A DNA stretch of 64,000 nucleotides from Alphaproteobacteria bacterium (GCA_016861165.1 BOKV01000002.1:62001-126000); one strand, 5' to 3'; shown: positions 46,904 through 63,027, numbered from the stretch's first letter. Made by a program: numbers and translations. Notes: generated by a model not told the origin, from the letters alone.

Positions 46904-47559
46904 GCGGCGGCCGCTTGCGCCCCTCCCCCGTGCGGGGAGGGGTGGTGGCCTGCCGCGTTGTCGAGCGCCAGAAACCGCGCCGCCTTGAGGCCGAGGTCCT
47001 GATGCGTCGCCGCCACGACGATGCCGCCCGAGCCGAGATGCTTCCGCACGATGTCGGCGAAGCGCTTGCCCGAGGCCGCATCGAGCGCCGCCGTCGGCTC
47101 GTCGACCAGCCAGACCGGCCGGGCCGTCACCAGCAGCCGGGCGATCGCCACCCGCCGCTTCTGGCCGGCCGACAGATAGCCGGCCGGAATGTCGCCGATG
47201 CCGGGCAGGCCGACCTTTTCGAGCGCCGCCTCGATGTCGAGGCCCGGCCCGAGGAAGCGCTGCCAGAAGGACAGGTTCTCGGCGACCGTGAGCTGGCCCT
47301 TGAGCGCGTTGTCGTGGGCGAGGTAGTGGCAGTGCTCGGCGAGCCGCCAGCCGTCGTCGGCGCCGGCCATGCCGTCAAGCCGGACGCTGCCGGCCGCCGG
47401 CGGCAGGAAACCGGCGATCGCCTTGATGAGCGTCGACTTGCCCGAGCCGTTCGGACCGGTGACGACCAGCGCCGAGCCGGCCGGCACGGCGAAAGAGACA
47501 CCATCGAAAATCCGCCTGTCGCCGCGGTCGACGGCCAGGCGCTCGCCAACGAGCTGCAT
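46900..47559 (-). CDS. ccmA: Heme ABC exporter ATP-binding protein CcmA
   Basis: GPNGSGKSTLIKAIAGFLPP, YLSAGQKRRVAIARLL, VWLVDEPTAALD. Confidence 0.93.
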   Translation of the reverse strand: MQLVGERLAVDRGDRRIFDGVSFAVPAGSALVVTGPNGSGKSTLIKAIAGFLPPAAGSVRLDGMAGADDGWRLAEHCHYLAHDNALKGQLTVAENLSFWQRFLGPGLDIEAALEKVGLPGIGDIPAGYLSAGQKRRVAIARLLVTARPVWLVDEPTAALDAASGKRFADIVRKHLGSGGIVVAATHQDLGLKAARFLALDNAAGHHPSPHGGGAQAAAA

Positions 47560-47897
47560 GGCGCATCACTAGCCGCTGGAGGGAAAAAGGGGAAGCGCTT
47601 CACCCGCGCCCGCTGGCATCGCTGGGAAGCGGCCGGATCGCGCAGGCCGCCGCCAAACCTGGAAAAATTCCGGTTCGGTCCTATTCACTCGCCCGCCAAA
47701 TCGCTCTATAAGGCCGCCAGGCCGAGCCAGCAGCCGGCAACGCCTTTCATCCCCTTGCGCCGGAACGAGAAACCGCACGTTTCTGAACCGGGCAGACACG
47801 CGGAAATGGCTGCACCCGCTCTTCGGCGTGTTCCCTGACTGACGCCAGTGTTTGCCCCTTCCGGAGCACACATGTGACACAGGACGGAACACGCACA

Positions 47898-50636
<2,739 letters not shown>

Positions 50637-50740
50637 CGCCGCCCGATCCCCGTCTCCGATCCAGCGGCGCGAGAGGCTCGCGCGCCGCTGTCACCCGAAC
50701 GTGAGTCGCTTTTGAACGCCCGCTTTCCTATCGTTGACGA

Positions 50741-51589
50741 ATGGTGAACCGCGCCGGCCCGCCGGGGCCGCCAGATGTCGTCCGGGCCGCCGCAGAATGC
50801 GGTCCGGCAGAGGCTCATGATTTGACTTTGCCTGAGACGTTCTTTCCTGTCCGGTGGGCCGCCGCCATGCTGCTGGCCCTGGCCGTTACCACGCCGGCGC
50901 CGGCGGCTGAGCTCAGCCAGCCGAGGGCCGTGGTCGAGCTGTTCACCAGCCAGGGCTGCTCGTCCTGCCCGCCGGCCGACCGCCTGCTCGACGAACTGGC
51001 CGCCGGCGCCGACACGCTGGCGCTCGGCTGGCACGTCGACTACTGGGACTATCTCGGCTGGAAGGACACCTTCGGTCAACCCGGCCATTCGGAGCGCCAG
51101 CGCGCCTATGCCCACAGTCTCGGCGCCGGCCAGGTCTACACCCCCCAAGTCATCATCAACGGCCGCCAGCACGTGGTCGGCTCGCGGCGCGAGGCCGTGC
51201 TCGGCGCCATCGAGGAATTCGCCGGCACCGCCAACGGCCTGACCGTGCCGATCGAGGTGACGTCGGTCGACGGCACGCTCAAGATCCGCGTCGCGCACAC
51301 GCCGGAGGCGATCGGCGCCACGCTGTGGATGGTCTATCTGATCGACCGGCGCGAGATCGAGATCAAGCACGGCGAGAACGCCGGCCGGCGCATCGCCTAT
51401 GCCAACATCGTGCGCAACATCGAGATGATCGGCATGGTCAAGGACCAGGCGCTGCAGACCGAGTTCCAGCTCGCCGACATGGGCCGCCGCGGCTATGATT
51501 CCTGCGCGCTGATCCTGCAGAAGACGACGAAGGACGGCACGCCCGGACCGATCGTCGGCGCCGCGCTGGTGCGCGACCTCGGCTCGTGA
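50741..51589 (+). CDS. Secreted DUF1223-family protein
   Basis: AVVELFTSQGCSSCPPADRLLDELA, ALGWHVDYWDYLGWKDTF, YTPQVIINGRQHVVGS; start uncertain. Confidence 0.85.
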   Translation: MVNRAGPPGPPDVVRAAAECGPAEAHDLTLPETFFPVRWAAAMLLALAVTTPAPAAELSQPRAVVELFTSQGCSSCPPADRLLDELAAGADTLALGWHVDYWDYLGWKDTFGQPGHSERQRAYAHSLGAGQVYTPQVIINGRQHVVGSRREAVLGAIEEFAGTANGLTVPIEVTSVDGTLKIRVAHTPEAIGATLWMVYLIDRREIEIKHGENAGRRIAYANIVRNIEMIGMVKDQALQTEFQLADMGRRGYDSCALILQKTTKDGTPGPIVGAALVRDLGS

Positions 51590-51603
51590 CGCGCGGCGGC
51601 GCC

Positions 51604-51735
51604 AAGAAAAAAGCCAGTCCGAAGACTGGCTTTGCGAGTTCGGGGATTGAACCACACTCAAACAAGGTGGCCCGGCCTGTCTCCCCTGGGGGCTGGGGGG
51701 CTGAAATGGACCAGGTTCGACAAGGCCGGACCGTC
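51604..51735 (-). ncRNA. Candidate structured small RNA with its own terminator, upstream of rplU
   Basis: Minus strand: long stem (51669-51681 with 51719-51732, one GU, one bulge), small GUUC/GAAC hairpin, then 9-bp terminator AAAGCCAGT-CTTCGG-ACTGGCTTT followed by TTT. Confidence 0.35.
51610..51633 (-). terminator. Rho-independent terminator-like hairpin (strong T-tract on minus strand)
   Basis: AAAGCCAGT-CCGAAG-ACTGGCTTT perfect 9-bp stem; minus strand continues to TTTTTTC. Confidence 0.7.
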
Positions 51736-52076
51736 TGAGGCAACGATCGGAAGGTGCCGGCCAACTTGGGAGAGGCGATGTCCGAATTGGGGCGAGAACA
51801 AGGAATTTTGGCAACGCCGTTCGTGGCCTTGCCGGAACCCGCGCCGGCCGCGCGTGCCCTGGCCGCGGCCCTCGACTTCGGCTTGACTTTCGCGCCGGGT
51901 TCAAGCTATTGGCGGGCGCGTGGCGCGGCCCGTTCCGCGCCATTCGCATTGGCGCGCCGACAGGCCCGTTGCTGTTGGCAGGCCCGACTGACAAAAACCC
52001 GACTGACAAGAAGGCGGACAGGCAGAGCCGGTCTTGACGGCGCCTCAGTCCGTGTCGAACACCGAAAGGCAACAAG

Positions 52077-52619
52077 ATGTTCGCAGTCATACGCACCGGC
52101 GGCAAGCAGTACCGCGTCGCCGAGAATGAGGTCATCAGCGTCGAGCGCCTTGCCGGCGAAGTCGGTGACATCGTCGAGCTGTCCGACGTATTGATGGTCG
52201 GCGGCCCGGCCGGAGCGGCGATCGGCACCCCGATGGTGGCCGGCGCCTCGGTCACCGCCGAGATCGTCGGGCAGCTGCGCGCGCGCAAGGTGCTCGCCTT
52301 CAAGAAGCGCCGTCGCCAGAATTCGAAGCGCATCCGCGGCCACCGCCAGATGCTGACCTCGATCCGCATCGCCGAGATCCTGACCGACGGCGCCAGGCCG
52401 AAGAAGACGGCGGCAAAGAAGGCCCCCGCCGCGCAGCCCGAGACACCGGCCGAAGCCCCGTCTGCCGAGAAGCCGGCCAAGGCCGCCAGGAGCGCCCGAC
52501 CGGCGCCGGACAAGGCCGAAGGCAAGGCCGAAACGGCGGCCAAGGCTAAGACGACCAAGGCCGACAAGCCGGCGGCGAAGAAAACCGCCGCCAAGAAGCC
52601 TGCCAAGGATGGCGAATAG
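52077..52619 (+). CDS. rplU: 50S ribosomal protein L21 with Lys/Ala-rich C-terminal extension
   Basis: [49 protein letters not shown]. Confidence 0.95.
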   Translation: MFAVIRTGGKQYRVAENEVISVERLAGEVGDIVELSDVLMVGGPAGAAIGTPMVAGASVTAEIVGQLRARKVLAFKKRRRQNSKRIRGHRQMLTSIRIAEILTDGARPKKTAAKKAPAAQPETPAEAPSAEKPAKAARSARPAPDKAEGKAETAAKAKTTKADKPAAKKTAAKKPAKDGE

Positions 52620-52659
52620 GGATTGCCGCCCCTATCTAGGGGCCTGAAGGAGAACGGAC

Positions 52660-52926
52660 ATGGCACACAAGAAAGCCGGCGGTTCCTCGCGCAACGGGCG
52701 CGATTCCGAGTCCAAGCGCCTCGGCGTCAAGAAATTCGGCGGGCAGTCGGTGATTGCCGGCAACATCATTGTGCGCCAGCGCGGCACCAAATGGCACCCC
52801 GGCGCCAATGTCGGCATGGGCCGCGACCACACGCTGTTCGCCCTTGCCGACGGGCAGGTCGCGTTCGCGGCGAAGGCCAATGGCCGAACCTTCGTGAACG
52901 TGGTGCCGCCGCAGGCAGCCAAATAG
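52660..52926 (+). CDS. rpmA: 50S ribosomal protein L27
   Basis: [48 protein letters not shown]. Confidence 0.97.
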   Translation: MAHKKAGGSSRNGRDSESKRLGVKKFGGQSVIAGNIIVRQRGTKWHPGANVGMGRDHTLFALADGQVAFAAKANGRTFVNVVPPQAAK

Positions 52927-53007
52927 CCGGCAACCGCACCTGCCGGCGTCCCATCGGACCCGGCAAGAGGCCCAGAGCCTAAGCCAGACACCGGAAGAAC
53001 CGGAGAA

Positions 53008-53044
53008 AAGGGGAGATGGGGCGCCATCTCCCCTTTCGATTTTG
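53008..53044 (+). terminator. Rho-independent terminator after rplU-rpmA
   Basis: AAAGGGGAGATGG-GGCG-CCATCTCCCCTTT 13-bp stem followed by CGATTTT. Confidence 0.8.
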
Positions 53045-53054
53045 GAGTCCGGAA

Positions 53055-53666
53055 ATGGTTCTGGAAAAGACTCGCGACCACGCAACCGAGAGTGAACTGC
53101 ACGCGCTGGCGCTCGGCTGCCCGGTGGTCGAGACCGAGCGCCTGCTGTTGCGCCCGCCGCACGAGGACGACGTTGACGATGTCGTCCGCTTCGCCAACAA
53201 CTACGAGATCGCCCGCATGCTCTCCTCGATGCCGCACCCCTACTTCGCCGAGGATGCGCGCGAGTTCATCGAGCGCGTCAGGAAGGCCTCGGCCGGCGGC
53301 TGCGTCTACGCCATCACCGACAAGAAGACGGCCCGCTTCATGGGGGTGTGCGGACTGCACGAGGACCCGGCGCGCGATGAACTGCCGTTCCTCGGCTACT
53401 GGCTGGGCGAACCGTTCTGGGGCCGGGGCCTGGCGACCGAATCGGCGCGCGCCATGGTTGGCCTGTTCTTCAAGGTCACCGCCCGCGACGGACTGCTGGC
53501 TTCGGCCCGCACCGACAACCCGGCGTCGCGTCGCGTGATCGAGAAATGCGGCGGCCGTTACTGGAAGCGGGGCACCGACTACAACCGGGTGCTCGGCGAA
53601 ATCCGCAATCTCGACCACTTCCTGATCACCCGCGAAAGCTGGATGGAGATCGCCGGCCAGTCGTGA
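53055..53666 (+). CDS. GNAT-family N-acetyltransferase (RimJ/RimL-like)
   Basis: [64 protein letters not shown]. Confidence 0.88.
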   Translation: MVLEKTRDHATESELHALALGCPVVETERLLLRPPHEDDVDDVVRFANNYEIARMLSSMPHPYFAEDAREFIERVRKASAGGCVYAITDKKTARFMGVCGLHEDPARDELPFLGYWLGEPFWGRGLATESARAMVGLFFKVTARDGLLASARTDNPASRRVIEKCGGRYWKRGTDYNRVLGEIRNLDHFLITRESWMEIAGQS

Positions 53667-55942
<2,276 letters not shown>

Positions 55943-55945
55943 GCC

Positions 55946-57235
55946 ATGCTCCAGCATCACCGCGCCGACGCGGAGGGCGACATCGCCAAGCTCATGCGCG
56001 AGGTGGGCCGCGCCGCCCGTTCCGCTGGCCGCGCGCTGGCGACCGCCACGCCCGAGGCCAAGCGCGCCGCGCTCATGGCCATGGCCGACGCCATCATCGC
56101 CGGGCGCGCCACGATCCTGGCCGCCAATGGCCGCGACATCGCGGCGGCGACGGCGGCCGGTGCCACGCCCGCCTTTCTCGATCGCCTGCAACTGACGGAG
56201 GCGCGCGTCGCGGCCATGGCCGACGGCATGCGCATCATCGCCGACCTGCCCGATCCGGTCGGCACGATCATCGCCGAGTGGGACCGGCCCAACGGCCTCC
56301 ACATCGAGCGGGTGCGCACGCCGCTCGGCGTCATCGGCATCATCTATGAGAGCCGCCCCAACGTCACCGCCGACGCCGGCGGGCTGTGCCTGAAGGCGGG
56401 CAACGCCTCGATCCTGCGCGGCGGTTCCGATTCCTGGCATTCGAGCCGCGCCATCCACGCCTGCCTCGTCAGCGGCCTGCGCGCCGCCGGGCTGCCCGAG
56501 GCGGCGATACAGATCGTGCCGACGACCGACCGCGCCGCGGTCGGCCAGATGCTGGCCGGCCTTGATGGCGCCATCGATGTCATCGTGCCGCGCGGCGGCC
56601 GCAGCCTGGTCGAACGCGTCGAACGGGAAGCGCGCGTGCCGGTCTTCGCCCATCTCGAAGGCGTCTGCCATGTCTATGTCGACGCCAGCGCCGACCGCGA
56701 CATGGCGGTCGCTGTCACCGTCAACGCCAAGATGCGGCGGCCCGGCATCTGCGGCGCCGCCGAGACGCTGCTCGTTGACCGCTCCTGCGCCGACACCCAT
56801 CTGGTGCCGATCCTGGCGGCACTGCGCCAGGCCGGCTGCACCATCCGTGCCAGCGAGGAGGTCCGCGCGCGTTTTGCCGACAGCGAGCCGGCGACACGGG
56901 AGGACTGGTACGCCGAATATCTGGCGCCGATCATCGCCGTGGCGCTGGTCGACGGTGTCGACGCGGCGATCGACCATATCGAGCGCCATTCATCGCACCA
57001 TACCGAGGCGATCATCGCCGAGGACGCGGCCGCCGTCGAGAGGTTCTTCGCCGGCATCGATTCGGCGATCCTGCTGCACAACGCCTCGACCCAGTTCGCT
57101 GACGGCGCCGAGTTCGGCATGGGCGCGGAGATCGGCATCGCCACCGGCAAGATGCACGCGCGCGGGCCGGTCGGCGTCGAGCAGCTGACCAGCTTCAAAT
57201 ATCGCGTGCGCGGCAGCGGCCAGATCCGGTCGTGA
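55946..57235 (+). CDS. proA: Gamma-glutamyl phosphate reductase
   Basis: [67 protein letters not shown]. Confidence 0.96.
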   Translation: MLQHHRADAEGDIAKLMREVGRAARSAGRALATATPEAKRAALMAMADAIIAGRATILAANGRDIAAATAAGATPAFLDRLQLTEARVAAMADGMRIIADLPDPVGTIIAEWDRPNGLHIERVRTPLGVIGIIYESRPNVTADAGGLCLKAGNASILRGGSDSWHSSRAIHACLVSGLRAAGLPEAAIQIVPTTDRAAVGQMLAGLDGAIDVIVPRGGRSLVERVEREARVPVFAHLEGVCHVYVDASADRDMAVAVTVNAKMRRPGICGAAETLLVDRSCADTHLVPILAALRQAGCTIRASEEVRARFADSEPATREDWYAEYLAPIIAVALVDGVDAAIDHIERHSSHHTEAIIAEDAAAVERFFAGIDSAILLHNASTQFADGAEFGMGAEIGIATGKMHARGPVGVEQLTSFKYRVRGSGQIRS

Positions 57236-57873
57236 CGACCGCCGATGATCTGAACGACCCGGCCTACCACATCCCGCCGACCGCCGACGGCATGCGCGTC
57301 GGCCTGTTCGGCGGCTCCTTCAACCCGCCGCATGAAGGCCATCTGCGCGTCAGCGAGCATGTTCTCAAGCGCGCGCGCCTCGACCGCATCTGGTGGCTGG
57401 TCACCCCCGGCAACCCGCTGAAAGACCACGGCGAACTGGCCCCTCTCGACCGGCGCATCGCGCTCTGCCGGGGCATCGCCCGTCACCCGCGCATCGTCGT
57501 CACCGCGCTCGAGGCCCGCTATTCGGTGCGCTACACCGCCGACACGCTCGCCATCCTGAAGCGGCTGCGCCCGCGGGTGCGCTTCGTCTGGATCATGGGC
57601 GCCGACAACCTCGCCTCGTTCCACCACTGGCAGGACTGGCGCCGGATCGCCGCGATGATGCCGATGATCGTCGTCGACCGGCCCGGCTCCACCCTGTCGT
57701 TCCTGTCCGCGCGCGCCGCTATCGCGCTGGCACGCTGGCGCGTCAGCGAGGATGCGGCGGCCGTTGTCGCCGACCTGACGCCACCGGCCTGGACCTTCCT
57801 GCACGGTCCGCGACTGGCGCTTTCCTCGACCGCCATCCGGGCCGCCAGCAGGACTGCGGCGACCGCGCGATGA
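57232..57873 (+). CDS. nadD: Nicotinate-nucleotide adenylyltransferase
   Basis: [53 protein letters not shown]. Confidence 0.93.
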   Translation: MTTADDLNDPAYHIPPTADGMRVGLFGGSFNPPHEGHLRVSEHVLKRARLDRIWWLVTPGNPLKDHGELAPLDRRIALCRGIARHPRIVVTALEARYSVRYTADTLAILKRLRPRVRFVWIMGADNLASFHHWQDWRRIAAMMPMIVVDRPGSTLSFLSARAAIALARWRVSEDAAAVVADLTPPAWTFLHGPRLALSSTAIRAASRTAATAR

Positions 57874-58026
57874 CAGCCGTCGGCCGTCGTCATGGTGTCA
57901 TCGAATCGGGCGCACTGTTGCAATCGCCGAATCCGGTGTACATTTAAGTTAGGTTCCGCCGACCGCGACGTTGCCGGGCGGGGCCGACACGCAACCTGCC
58001 AAGCGAGGATAACGCTGACTACCGCA

Positions 58027-58425
58027 ATGCAGACCAGGAGCGCCTATCACGGCGCTGCCGCCAGGCGATCCGGAGCCGTCGTACCGACGGTTGCGGAACT
58101 TCTCGAAACGGTGCTGAACAGCCTCTACGATTCGAAGGCTGAGGAGCCGGTATCCATCGACATCCAGGGCAAATCCGCGCTCGGCGACTACATGGTGGTC
58201 GCCTCGGGCCGGTCGCACCGCCATGTCGGCGCCATCGCCGACAACCTGCTGCGCGACCTCAAGGACCGGGGCTTCGCCACGCCGCGCGTCGAGGGCCTGC
58301 CCCATTGCGACTGGGTAGTGATCGACACCGGCGACGTGATCGTCCACATCTTCCGGCCGGAGGTTCGCGCCTTCTACGGCATCGAGAAGATGTGGCAGAT
58401 GCCGGACCACGCGGAAATCCACTAG
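58027..58425 (+). CDS. rsfS: Ribosome silencing factor
   Basis: VDIQGKSALGDYMVVASGRSHRHVGAIADNL, DWVVIDTGDVIVHIFRPEVRAFYGIEKMW. Confidence 0.93.
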   Translation: MQTRSAYHGAAARRSGAVVPTVAELLETVLNSLYDSKAEEPVSIDIQGKSALGDYMVVASGRSHRHVGAIADNLLRDLKDRGFATPRVEGLPHCDWVVIDTGDVIVHIFRPEVRAFYGIEKMWQMPDHAEIH

Positions 58426-58443
58426 GTTTTCCGCCGGAAGGCG

Positions 58444-58926
58444 ATGCGGCTCCGCATAAGCGCCATCGGGCGGATGAAGTCCGGCCCCGAAACCGACCTG
58501 TTTGACCGCTACTTGGACCGCGCCCGGGCGGCCGGCCGCTCGCTTGGCATCGGCGACATTGCCGTGCGCGAGCTGGCCGAATCGCGGGCGGCATCGGCGG
58601 ACCGGCGGCGCGAGGACGAGGCCGGCCTGCTGCTCGGCTCGGTCGGCGCCGATGCCTGCCTGGTCGCTCTCGACGAACATGGCCGCGATCAGCCGAGCGC
58701 CGGGCTGGCGTCCTTCATCGGCGACCGGCTTGCCGATGGCACCGCCGAGATCGCCTTTCTCATCGGCGGGCCCGACGGCCACGGCTCGGCGGTGCGCCGG
58801 CAGGCGGCGCTGGTGATCGCCTTCGGCCGCGCCACCTGGCCGCACCGGCTGGTGCGGGTCATGCTGGCCGAGCAGCTCTATCGCGCGACGACCATCCTCG
58901 CCGGCCATCCCTATCACCGCGAGTGA
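58444..58926 (+). CDS. rlmH: 23S rRNA (pseudouridine1915-N3)-methyltransferase
   Basis: MRLRISAIGRMKSGPETDLFDRYLDRAR, IAFLIGGPDGHG, RVMLAEQLYRATTILAGHPYHRE. Confidence 0.94.
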   Translation: MRLRISAIGRMKSGPETDLFDRYLDRARAAGRSLGIGDIAVRELAESRAASADRRREDEAGLLLGSVGADACLVALDEHGRDQPSAGLASFIGDRLADGTAEIAFLIGGPDGHGSAVRRQAALVIAFGRATWPHRLVRVMLAEQLYRATTILAGHPYHRE

Positions 58927-59057
58927 AAACCTGGTGCCGACGCGCATTCGCCATTTTCCTCTGCCAATGTTGGCGTCGGGTCACGGATGGTTAACCGATC
59001 TTAACTATGTTGCGCCCGTGGCGCCGGTGCGCCGAGCAGGAAGGTAGCGCCGCAGGC

Positions 59058-60401
59058 ATGGCTCGAAGGAACCGATCGCTCAAGGTCGTTGCAGGCGCCG
59101 CCGTCGTGGCGGCGCTGACGGCAGTGCTCGCCGGGCATTCCGCCGCCGAGGGGCTCGACGAGCGCCATCGCCAGTCGCGCCTGGAGCTCAGCGCCGTCGA
59201 GAACGCCATCCGGCTTACCGAGCAGCGCCGCAACGAGCTTGGCGCCGAGATTGCCGCGCTGGAACAGGACCGCGCCGCCATCAACCGCAACCTGATCGAG
59301 GCCTCCGCCCGCGCCCGCCAGATCGAGGCCCGGATCGACCGCAGCGAGGAGCGGCTTGCCCAGCTTCACGACCAGCAGGACGCCGTCCGCGCCTCGCTCG
59401 ACCGCAGCCGGGACCTGCTGGGCGAGGTCATCGCGGCGCTTCAGCGCATGGGCTCCAACCCGCCGCCGGCGATCCTGGTCAGCCCCGGCGACGCGCTGTC
59501 GTCGATCCGTTCGGCCATCCTGCTCGGCGCCGTCGTGCCCGAATTGCGGGCCGAGACCGAAGTGCTCATCGCCGAACTGGGCGAGCTCGCCCGTCTCGGC
59601 AAGGAGATCGGCATCGAGCGCGAGAAGCTGGGCGCCGACCTGATCCGGCTCGCCGAGGAGGAGGAGAGGCTGGTCCTGCTGCTGGCCGAGAAGAAGAAGC
59701 TGACCGCCGACCGCCGTCAGCAGCTCGCCGGCCAGAGCGCGCGGGCGGCCGAACTGGCGGCCAAGGCCGACACGCTGTCGAAGCTGATCGAATCGTTCGA
59801 GAGCGAGATTGCCGCTGCCCGCGAGGCGGCCGAGCAGGCTCGCCTAGCCGAGGAGGAGCGCCGCCGCAAGGAGGCCGACCAGCTCGCCAGCGCCCGCGAC
59901 GAAATCGATCGCCAGGATTTCTCCGATACCGCCCGCATCAGTCCGGCGATGGAGTTCGAGGCGACCAGGGGACTGCTGCCGCGGCCGGTGGCCGGGGTCG
60001 AGGTCCGCTCATTCGGCCAGAAGGACCCGTATGGTGACATCGCCGCCGGCAGCTATCTGGCCACCCGCGTCGACGCCCGCGTGGTCTCTCCGGCCGACGG
60101 TTGGGTGGTCTATGCCGGTCCGTTCCGCTCTTACGGCCAACTCTTGATCCTCAACGTCGGCAGCGGCTATCATGTGGTGCTCGCCGGCATGGATCGCATC
60201 GATGTCCAGCTTGGCCAGTTCGTGTTGGCCGGCGAGCCTGTGGCGATGATGGGCGCGCGCAGGATTGCGAGTGCAAGCGCGGTGGATGTAGAATCGTCGC
60301 GACCCGTTCTCTACGTCGAATTCCGCAAGGATGGTAAATCAATCGATCCGGCCCCGTGGTGGGCCGATGCTACCCTGAAGAGAGATTCGAATGATTCGTA
60401 A
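59058..60401 (+). CDS. envC: EnvC-like murein hydrolase activator (coiled coil plus M23-type domain)
   Basis: Signal/TM, long coiled coil, C-terminal VVSPADGWVVYAGPFRSYGQLLILNVGSGYHVVLAGMDRIDVQLGQFVLAGEPVAMMG. Confidence 0.87.
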   Translation: MARRNRSLKVVAGAAVVAALTAVLAGHSAAEGLDERHRQSRLELSAVENAIRLTEQRRNELGAEIAALEQDRAAINRNLIEASARARQIEARIDRSEERLAQLHDQQDAVRASLDRSRDLLGEVIAALQRMGSNPPPAILVSPGDALSSIRSAILLGAVVPELRAETEVLIAELGELARLGKEIGIEREKLGADLIRLAEEEERLVLLLAEKKKLTADRRQQLAGQSARAAELAAKADTLSKLIESFESEIAAAREAAEQARLAEEERRRKEADQLASARDEIDRQDFSDTARISPAMEFEATRGLLPRPVAGVEVRSFGQKDPYGDIAAGSYLATRVDARVVSPADGWVVYAGPFRSYGQLLILNVGSGYHVVLAGMDRIDVQLGQFVLAGEPVAMMGARRIASASAVDVESSRPVLYVEFRKDGKSIDPAPWWADATLKRDSNDS

Positions 60402-61722
60402 GTATGCCTATCTCTTCGCCGGAGCCGTGGTTGGCGCATCCGCGGTCTTCATCGTCAGCGCGGCGATCCAGGGCCCAGGCCCCGCCAACGCCGCCGGTGC
60501 CTCGACCTATCGCGAGCTGTCCATCTTCGGCGACATTTTCGAGCGCGTCCGCTCGCAGTATGTCACCGCGCCGGACGAGCAGAAGCTGATCGAGAGCGCC
60601 ATCAACGGCATGCTCAACTCGCTTGATCCGCATTCCTCCTACATGAACGCCAAGGACTATTCGGACATGCGCGTGCAGACGCGCGGCGAGTTCGGCGGGC
60701 TTGGCATCGAGGTGACGATGGAGAACGACCTCGTCAAGGTGGTAACGCCGATCGACGACACCCCGGCCGCCAAGGCCGGCATCCTGGCCGGCGACCTCAT
60801 CTCCAAGATCGATGGTGACGAGGTGCGCGGCCTCACCTTGCAGGAGGCCGTCGACAAGATGCGCGGTCCGGTCAACACGCCGATCGTGCTGACCATCGTG
60901 CGCGAGGGCGCCGACAAGCCGATGGACTTCACCATCATCCGCGACCGCATCACGGTGAAGTCGGTCAAGTACCGCATCGAGGGCGAGGATGTGGGCTATC
61001 TGCGCATCACCAACTTCACCGAGCAGACCTTCGACAATCTCGGCGAGGCCGTGCGCGACATCCGCACCAAAGTGGGCGACGACAAGGTGAAGGGCTATGT
61101 CCTCGACCTGCGCCTCAATCCGGGCGGCCTGCTCGACCAGGCGGTGAGCGTCTCCGATTCCTTCCTCGACCGCGGCGAGATCGTATCGACGCGCGGCCGC
61201 AACGCCGATGAAACGCGGCGCTATTCGGCCCGGCCGGGCGATCTCACCGACGGCAAGCCGCTGATCGTGCTGATCAATGGCGGCTCGGCCAGCGCTTCGG
61301 AAATCGTCGCCGGCGCGTTGCAGGACCACAAGCGGGCGACCATTCTCGGTACGCGCTCCTTCGGCAAGGGGTCGGTGCAGACCATCATTCCGCTCGGCGC
61401 CAACGGCGCGCTGAGGCTGACCACGGCGCTCTATTACACGCCGGCGGGCACCTCGATCCAGGCCAAGGGCATCAACCCCGACATCGAGGTGGCGCAGCCG
61501 CTGCCCGAAGAGCTGAAGGGCCGGGTGGAGGCCCGCGGCGAATCCAGCCTGCGCGGCCATATCAACGGCCAGCTCGAGGACGAGGAGGGCTCCGGCTCGT
61601 CGGCCTATGTCCCGGCCGATCCCAAGGACGACGTCCAGCTCGGCCACGCGCTCGACCTGATCCGAGGCGTCAAGTTCTCCGAGGCCTTCCCGCCCGATCC
61701 GAACGCCGCCGTGCCGAACTGA
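60391..61722 (+). CDS. ctpA: S41-family carboxy-terminal processing peptidase
   Basis: PDZ domain GGLGIEVTMENDLVKVVTPIDDTPAAKAGI, GYVLDLRLNPGGLLDQAV, NGGSASASEIVAGALQDHKRATILGTRSFGKGSVQ catalytic Ser/Lys. Confidence 0.94.
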   Translation: MIRKYAYLFAGAVVGASAVFIVSAAIQGPGPANAAGASTYRELSIFGDIFERVRSQYVTAPDEQKLIESAINGMLNSLDPHSSYMNAKDYSDMRVQTRGEFGGLGIEVTMENDLVKVVTPIDDTPAAKAGILAGDLISKIDGDEVRGLTLQEAVDKMRGPVNTPIVLTIVREGADKPMDFTIIRDRITVKSVKYRIEGEDVGYLRITNFTEQTFDNLGEAVRDIRTKVGDDKVKGYVLDLRLNPGGLLDQAVSVSDSFLDRGEIVSTRGRNADETRRYSARPGDLTDGKPLIVLINGGSASASEIVAGALQDHKRATILGTRSFGKGSVQTIIPLGANGALRLTTALYYTPAGTSIQAKGINPDIEVAQPLPEELKGRVEARGESSLRGHINGQLEDEEGSGSSAYVPADPKDDVQLGHALDLIRGVKFSEAFPPDPNAAVPN

Positions 61723-61770
61723 CGCCGGCGCCGCCGCGCCGGGCGACGATGGCCTTGCGATGGTTGACTT

Positions 61771-61806
61771 TTTCTGCCGGGAGGAGTCCGTTCCTCCCGG
61801 CAGAAA
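61771..61806. repeat. Perfect 15-bp hairpin between ctpA and the deacetylase-like gene
   Basis: TTTCTGCCGGGAGGA-GTCCGT-TCCTCCCGGCAGAAA. Confidence 0.8.
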
Positions 61807-61851
61807 TCGTTGGCCCGGCTGATTCGCCGGCCCGTTAGGCGAAGCGCCGCA

Positions 61852-63027
61852 ATGCAGGATGAACTGCACCGACCGCTCGGACTGAACCGGCGCCGGGGTT
61901 TCGGCGCGCTGCGCCTGGCCGCGCTCGCCGGGTTCATTGGCGCCCTGATGCTGGTGCTCGGCACCGGCGCCCATTTCTTCGTCGGGCCGCAAGCGCCGCA
62001 GCTTGCCGCCGCCGATCCGCCGGCGCCCGCCATGTCGCCCGGCCCCGCGCTCGCCGACCGGCCGTCGCCGGAGACCACCGCCGCGGTGTCGCGACAGGCG
62101 CCGGCAACCCTCCACGGCGACGATGACGGCGCGGCGCTGGTCGAACTCGACGCCGACGGGTCGATCGAGCCCAGCCGGCCGCTGCCGGAAATCCGGCGCC
62201 AGGAACTGGCGCTCGCGCATCTGCCCGACCCGGCGCTCATCGAGCGCGGCGCCACCGGCGTCATCCCGCGCCGGTCGGCCGACGGCCTGCGGCCGATGGA
62301 CGTCTATTCGCGACCGCCGGCCACCGAAGGCAATTTCGGCGTCGCGCGCGTCGTCATCATTGTCGGCGGCATGGGCATCAGCCAGACCGGCTCGCAGGCG
62401 GCCGTGCGCAACCTGCCGGGTTCGATAACGCTCGCCTTCGCTCCCTACGGCAACAGCCTGGCGCGCTGGATGCAGGAGGCGCGCAAGCACGGCCATGAAC
62501 TGCTGCTGCAGCTGCCGATGGAGCCGTTCGACTACCCGGCCAACAATCCCGGCCCGCATACGCTATCGAGTCGGGTTTCGGCCGAGGAGAACCTGGCCGA
62601 TCTGCACTGGGCGATGAGCCGCATCACCAACTATGTCGGCGTGATGAACTTTCTTGGCGGAAGGCTGGTGACGACGCCGTCGGCGCTGAAGCCGATCTTC
62701 GAGGAACTCGCCGGACGCGGCCTGCTGTTCGTCGACGACGGCTCGGTCAAGAACTCGATGACGCGCGATGTCGCCACGGCGGCGCTGCTGCCCTATGCGC
62801 AGGCCGACATCGTCATCGATGCCGACCGTTCGCGCCAGGCGATCGCCGCCCGCCTCGACGATCTCGCCAAGCAGGCGCGCCGCACCGGCCTGGCCATCGG
62901 CGTCGCCAGCGCCTTCCCCGAATCGATCGAGATGATCGCCAGATTCGTCGAGCAAGCCGACAAGCTCGGCATCGAGATCACGCCGGTGTCGGCCATCGTC
63001 GCCGATCCGGAGCGGGGGCGCGGGTGA
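61852..63027 (+). CDS. Divergent polysaccharide deacetylase family protein (YibQ-like)
   Basis: N-terminal [61 protein letters not shown]; next to envC/ctpA. Confidence 0.88.
   Translation: MQDELHRPLGLNRRRGFGALRLAALAGFIGALMLVLGTGAHFFVGPQAPQLAAADPPAPAMSPGPALADRPSPETTAAVSRQAPATLHGDDDGAALVELDADGSIEPSRPLPEIRRQELALAHLPDPALIERGATGVIPRRSADGLRPMDVYSRPPATEGNFGVARVVIIVGGMGISQTGSQAAVRNLPGSITLAFAPYGNSLARWMQEARKHGHELLLQLPMEPFDYPANNPGPHTLSSRVSAEENLADLHWAMSRITNYVGVMNFLGGRLVTTPSALKPIFEELAGRGLLFVDDGSVKNSMTRDVATAALLPYAQADIVIDADRSRQAIAARLDDLAKQARRTGLAIGVASAFPESIEMIARFVEQADKLGIEITPVSAIVADPERGRG

Noticed and set aside
51604-51735. tRNA or tmRNA gene (GGTTCAATCCCC on minus strand; GGGGCTGA...GGTTCGACAAG on plus strand)
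   Set aside because: The T-arm stem does not pair properly, no acceptor partner or CCA was found, and no tag-peptide reading frame follows; kept only as a generic structured-RNA candidate.
51754-52194. 146-aa plus-strand ORF upstream of and overlapping rplU
   Set aside because: Overlaps the certain rplU start in another frame and has no conserved features; more likely leader sequence.
52382-52619. K/A/P-rich tail of rplU as a repeat element or separate gene
   Set aside because: In frame with L21; such lysine/alanine-rich extensions are common in this lineage.
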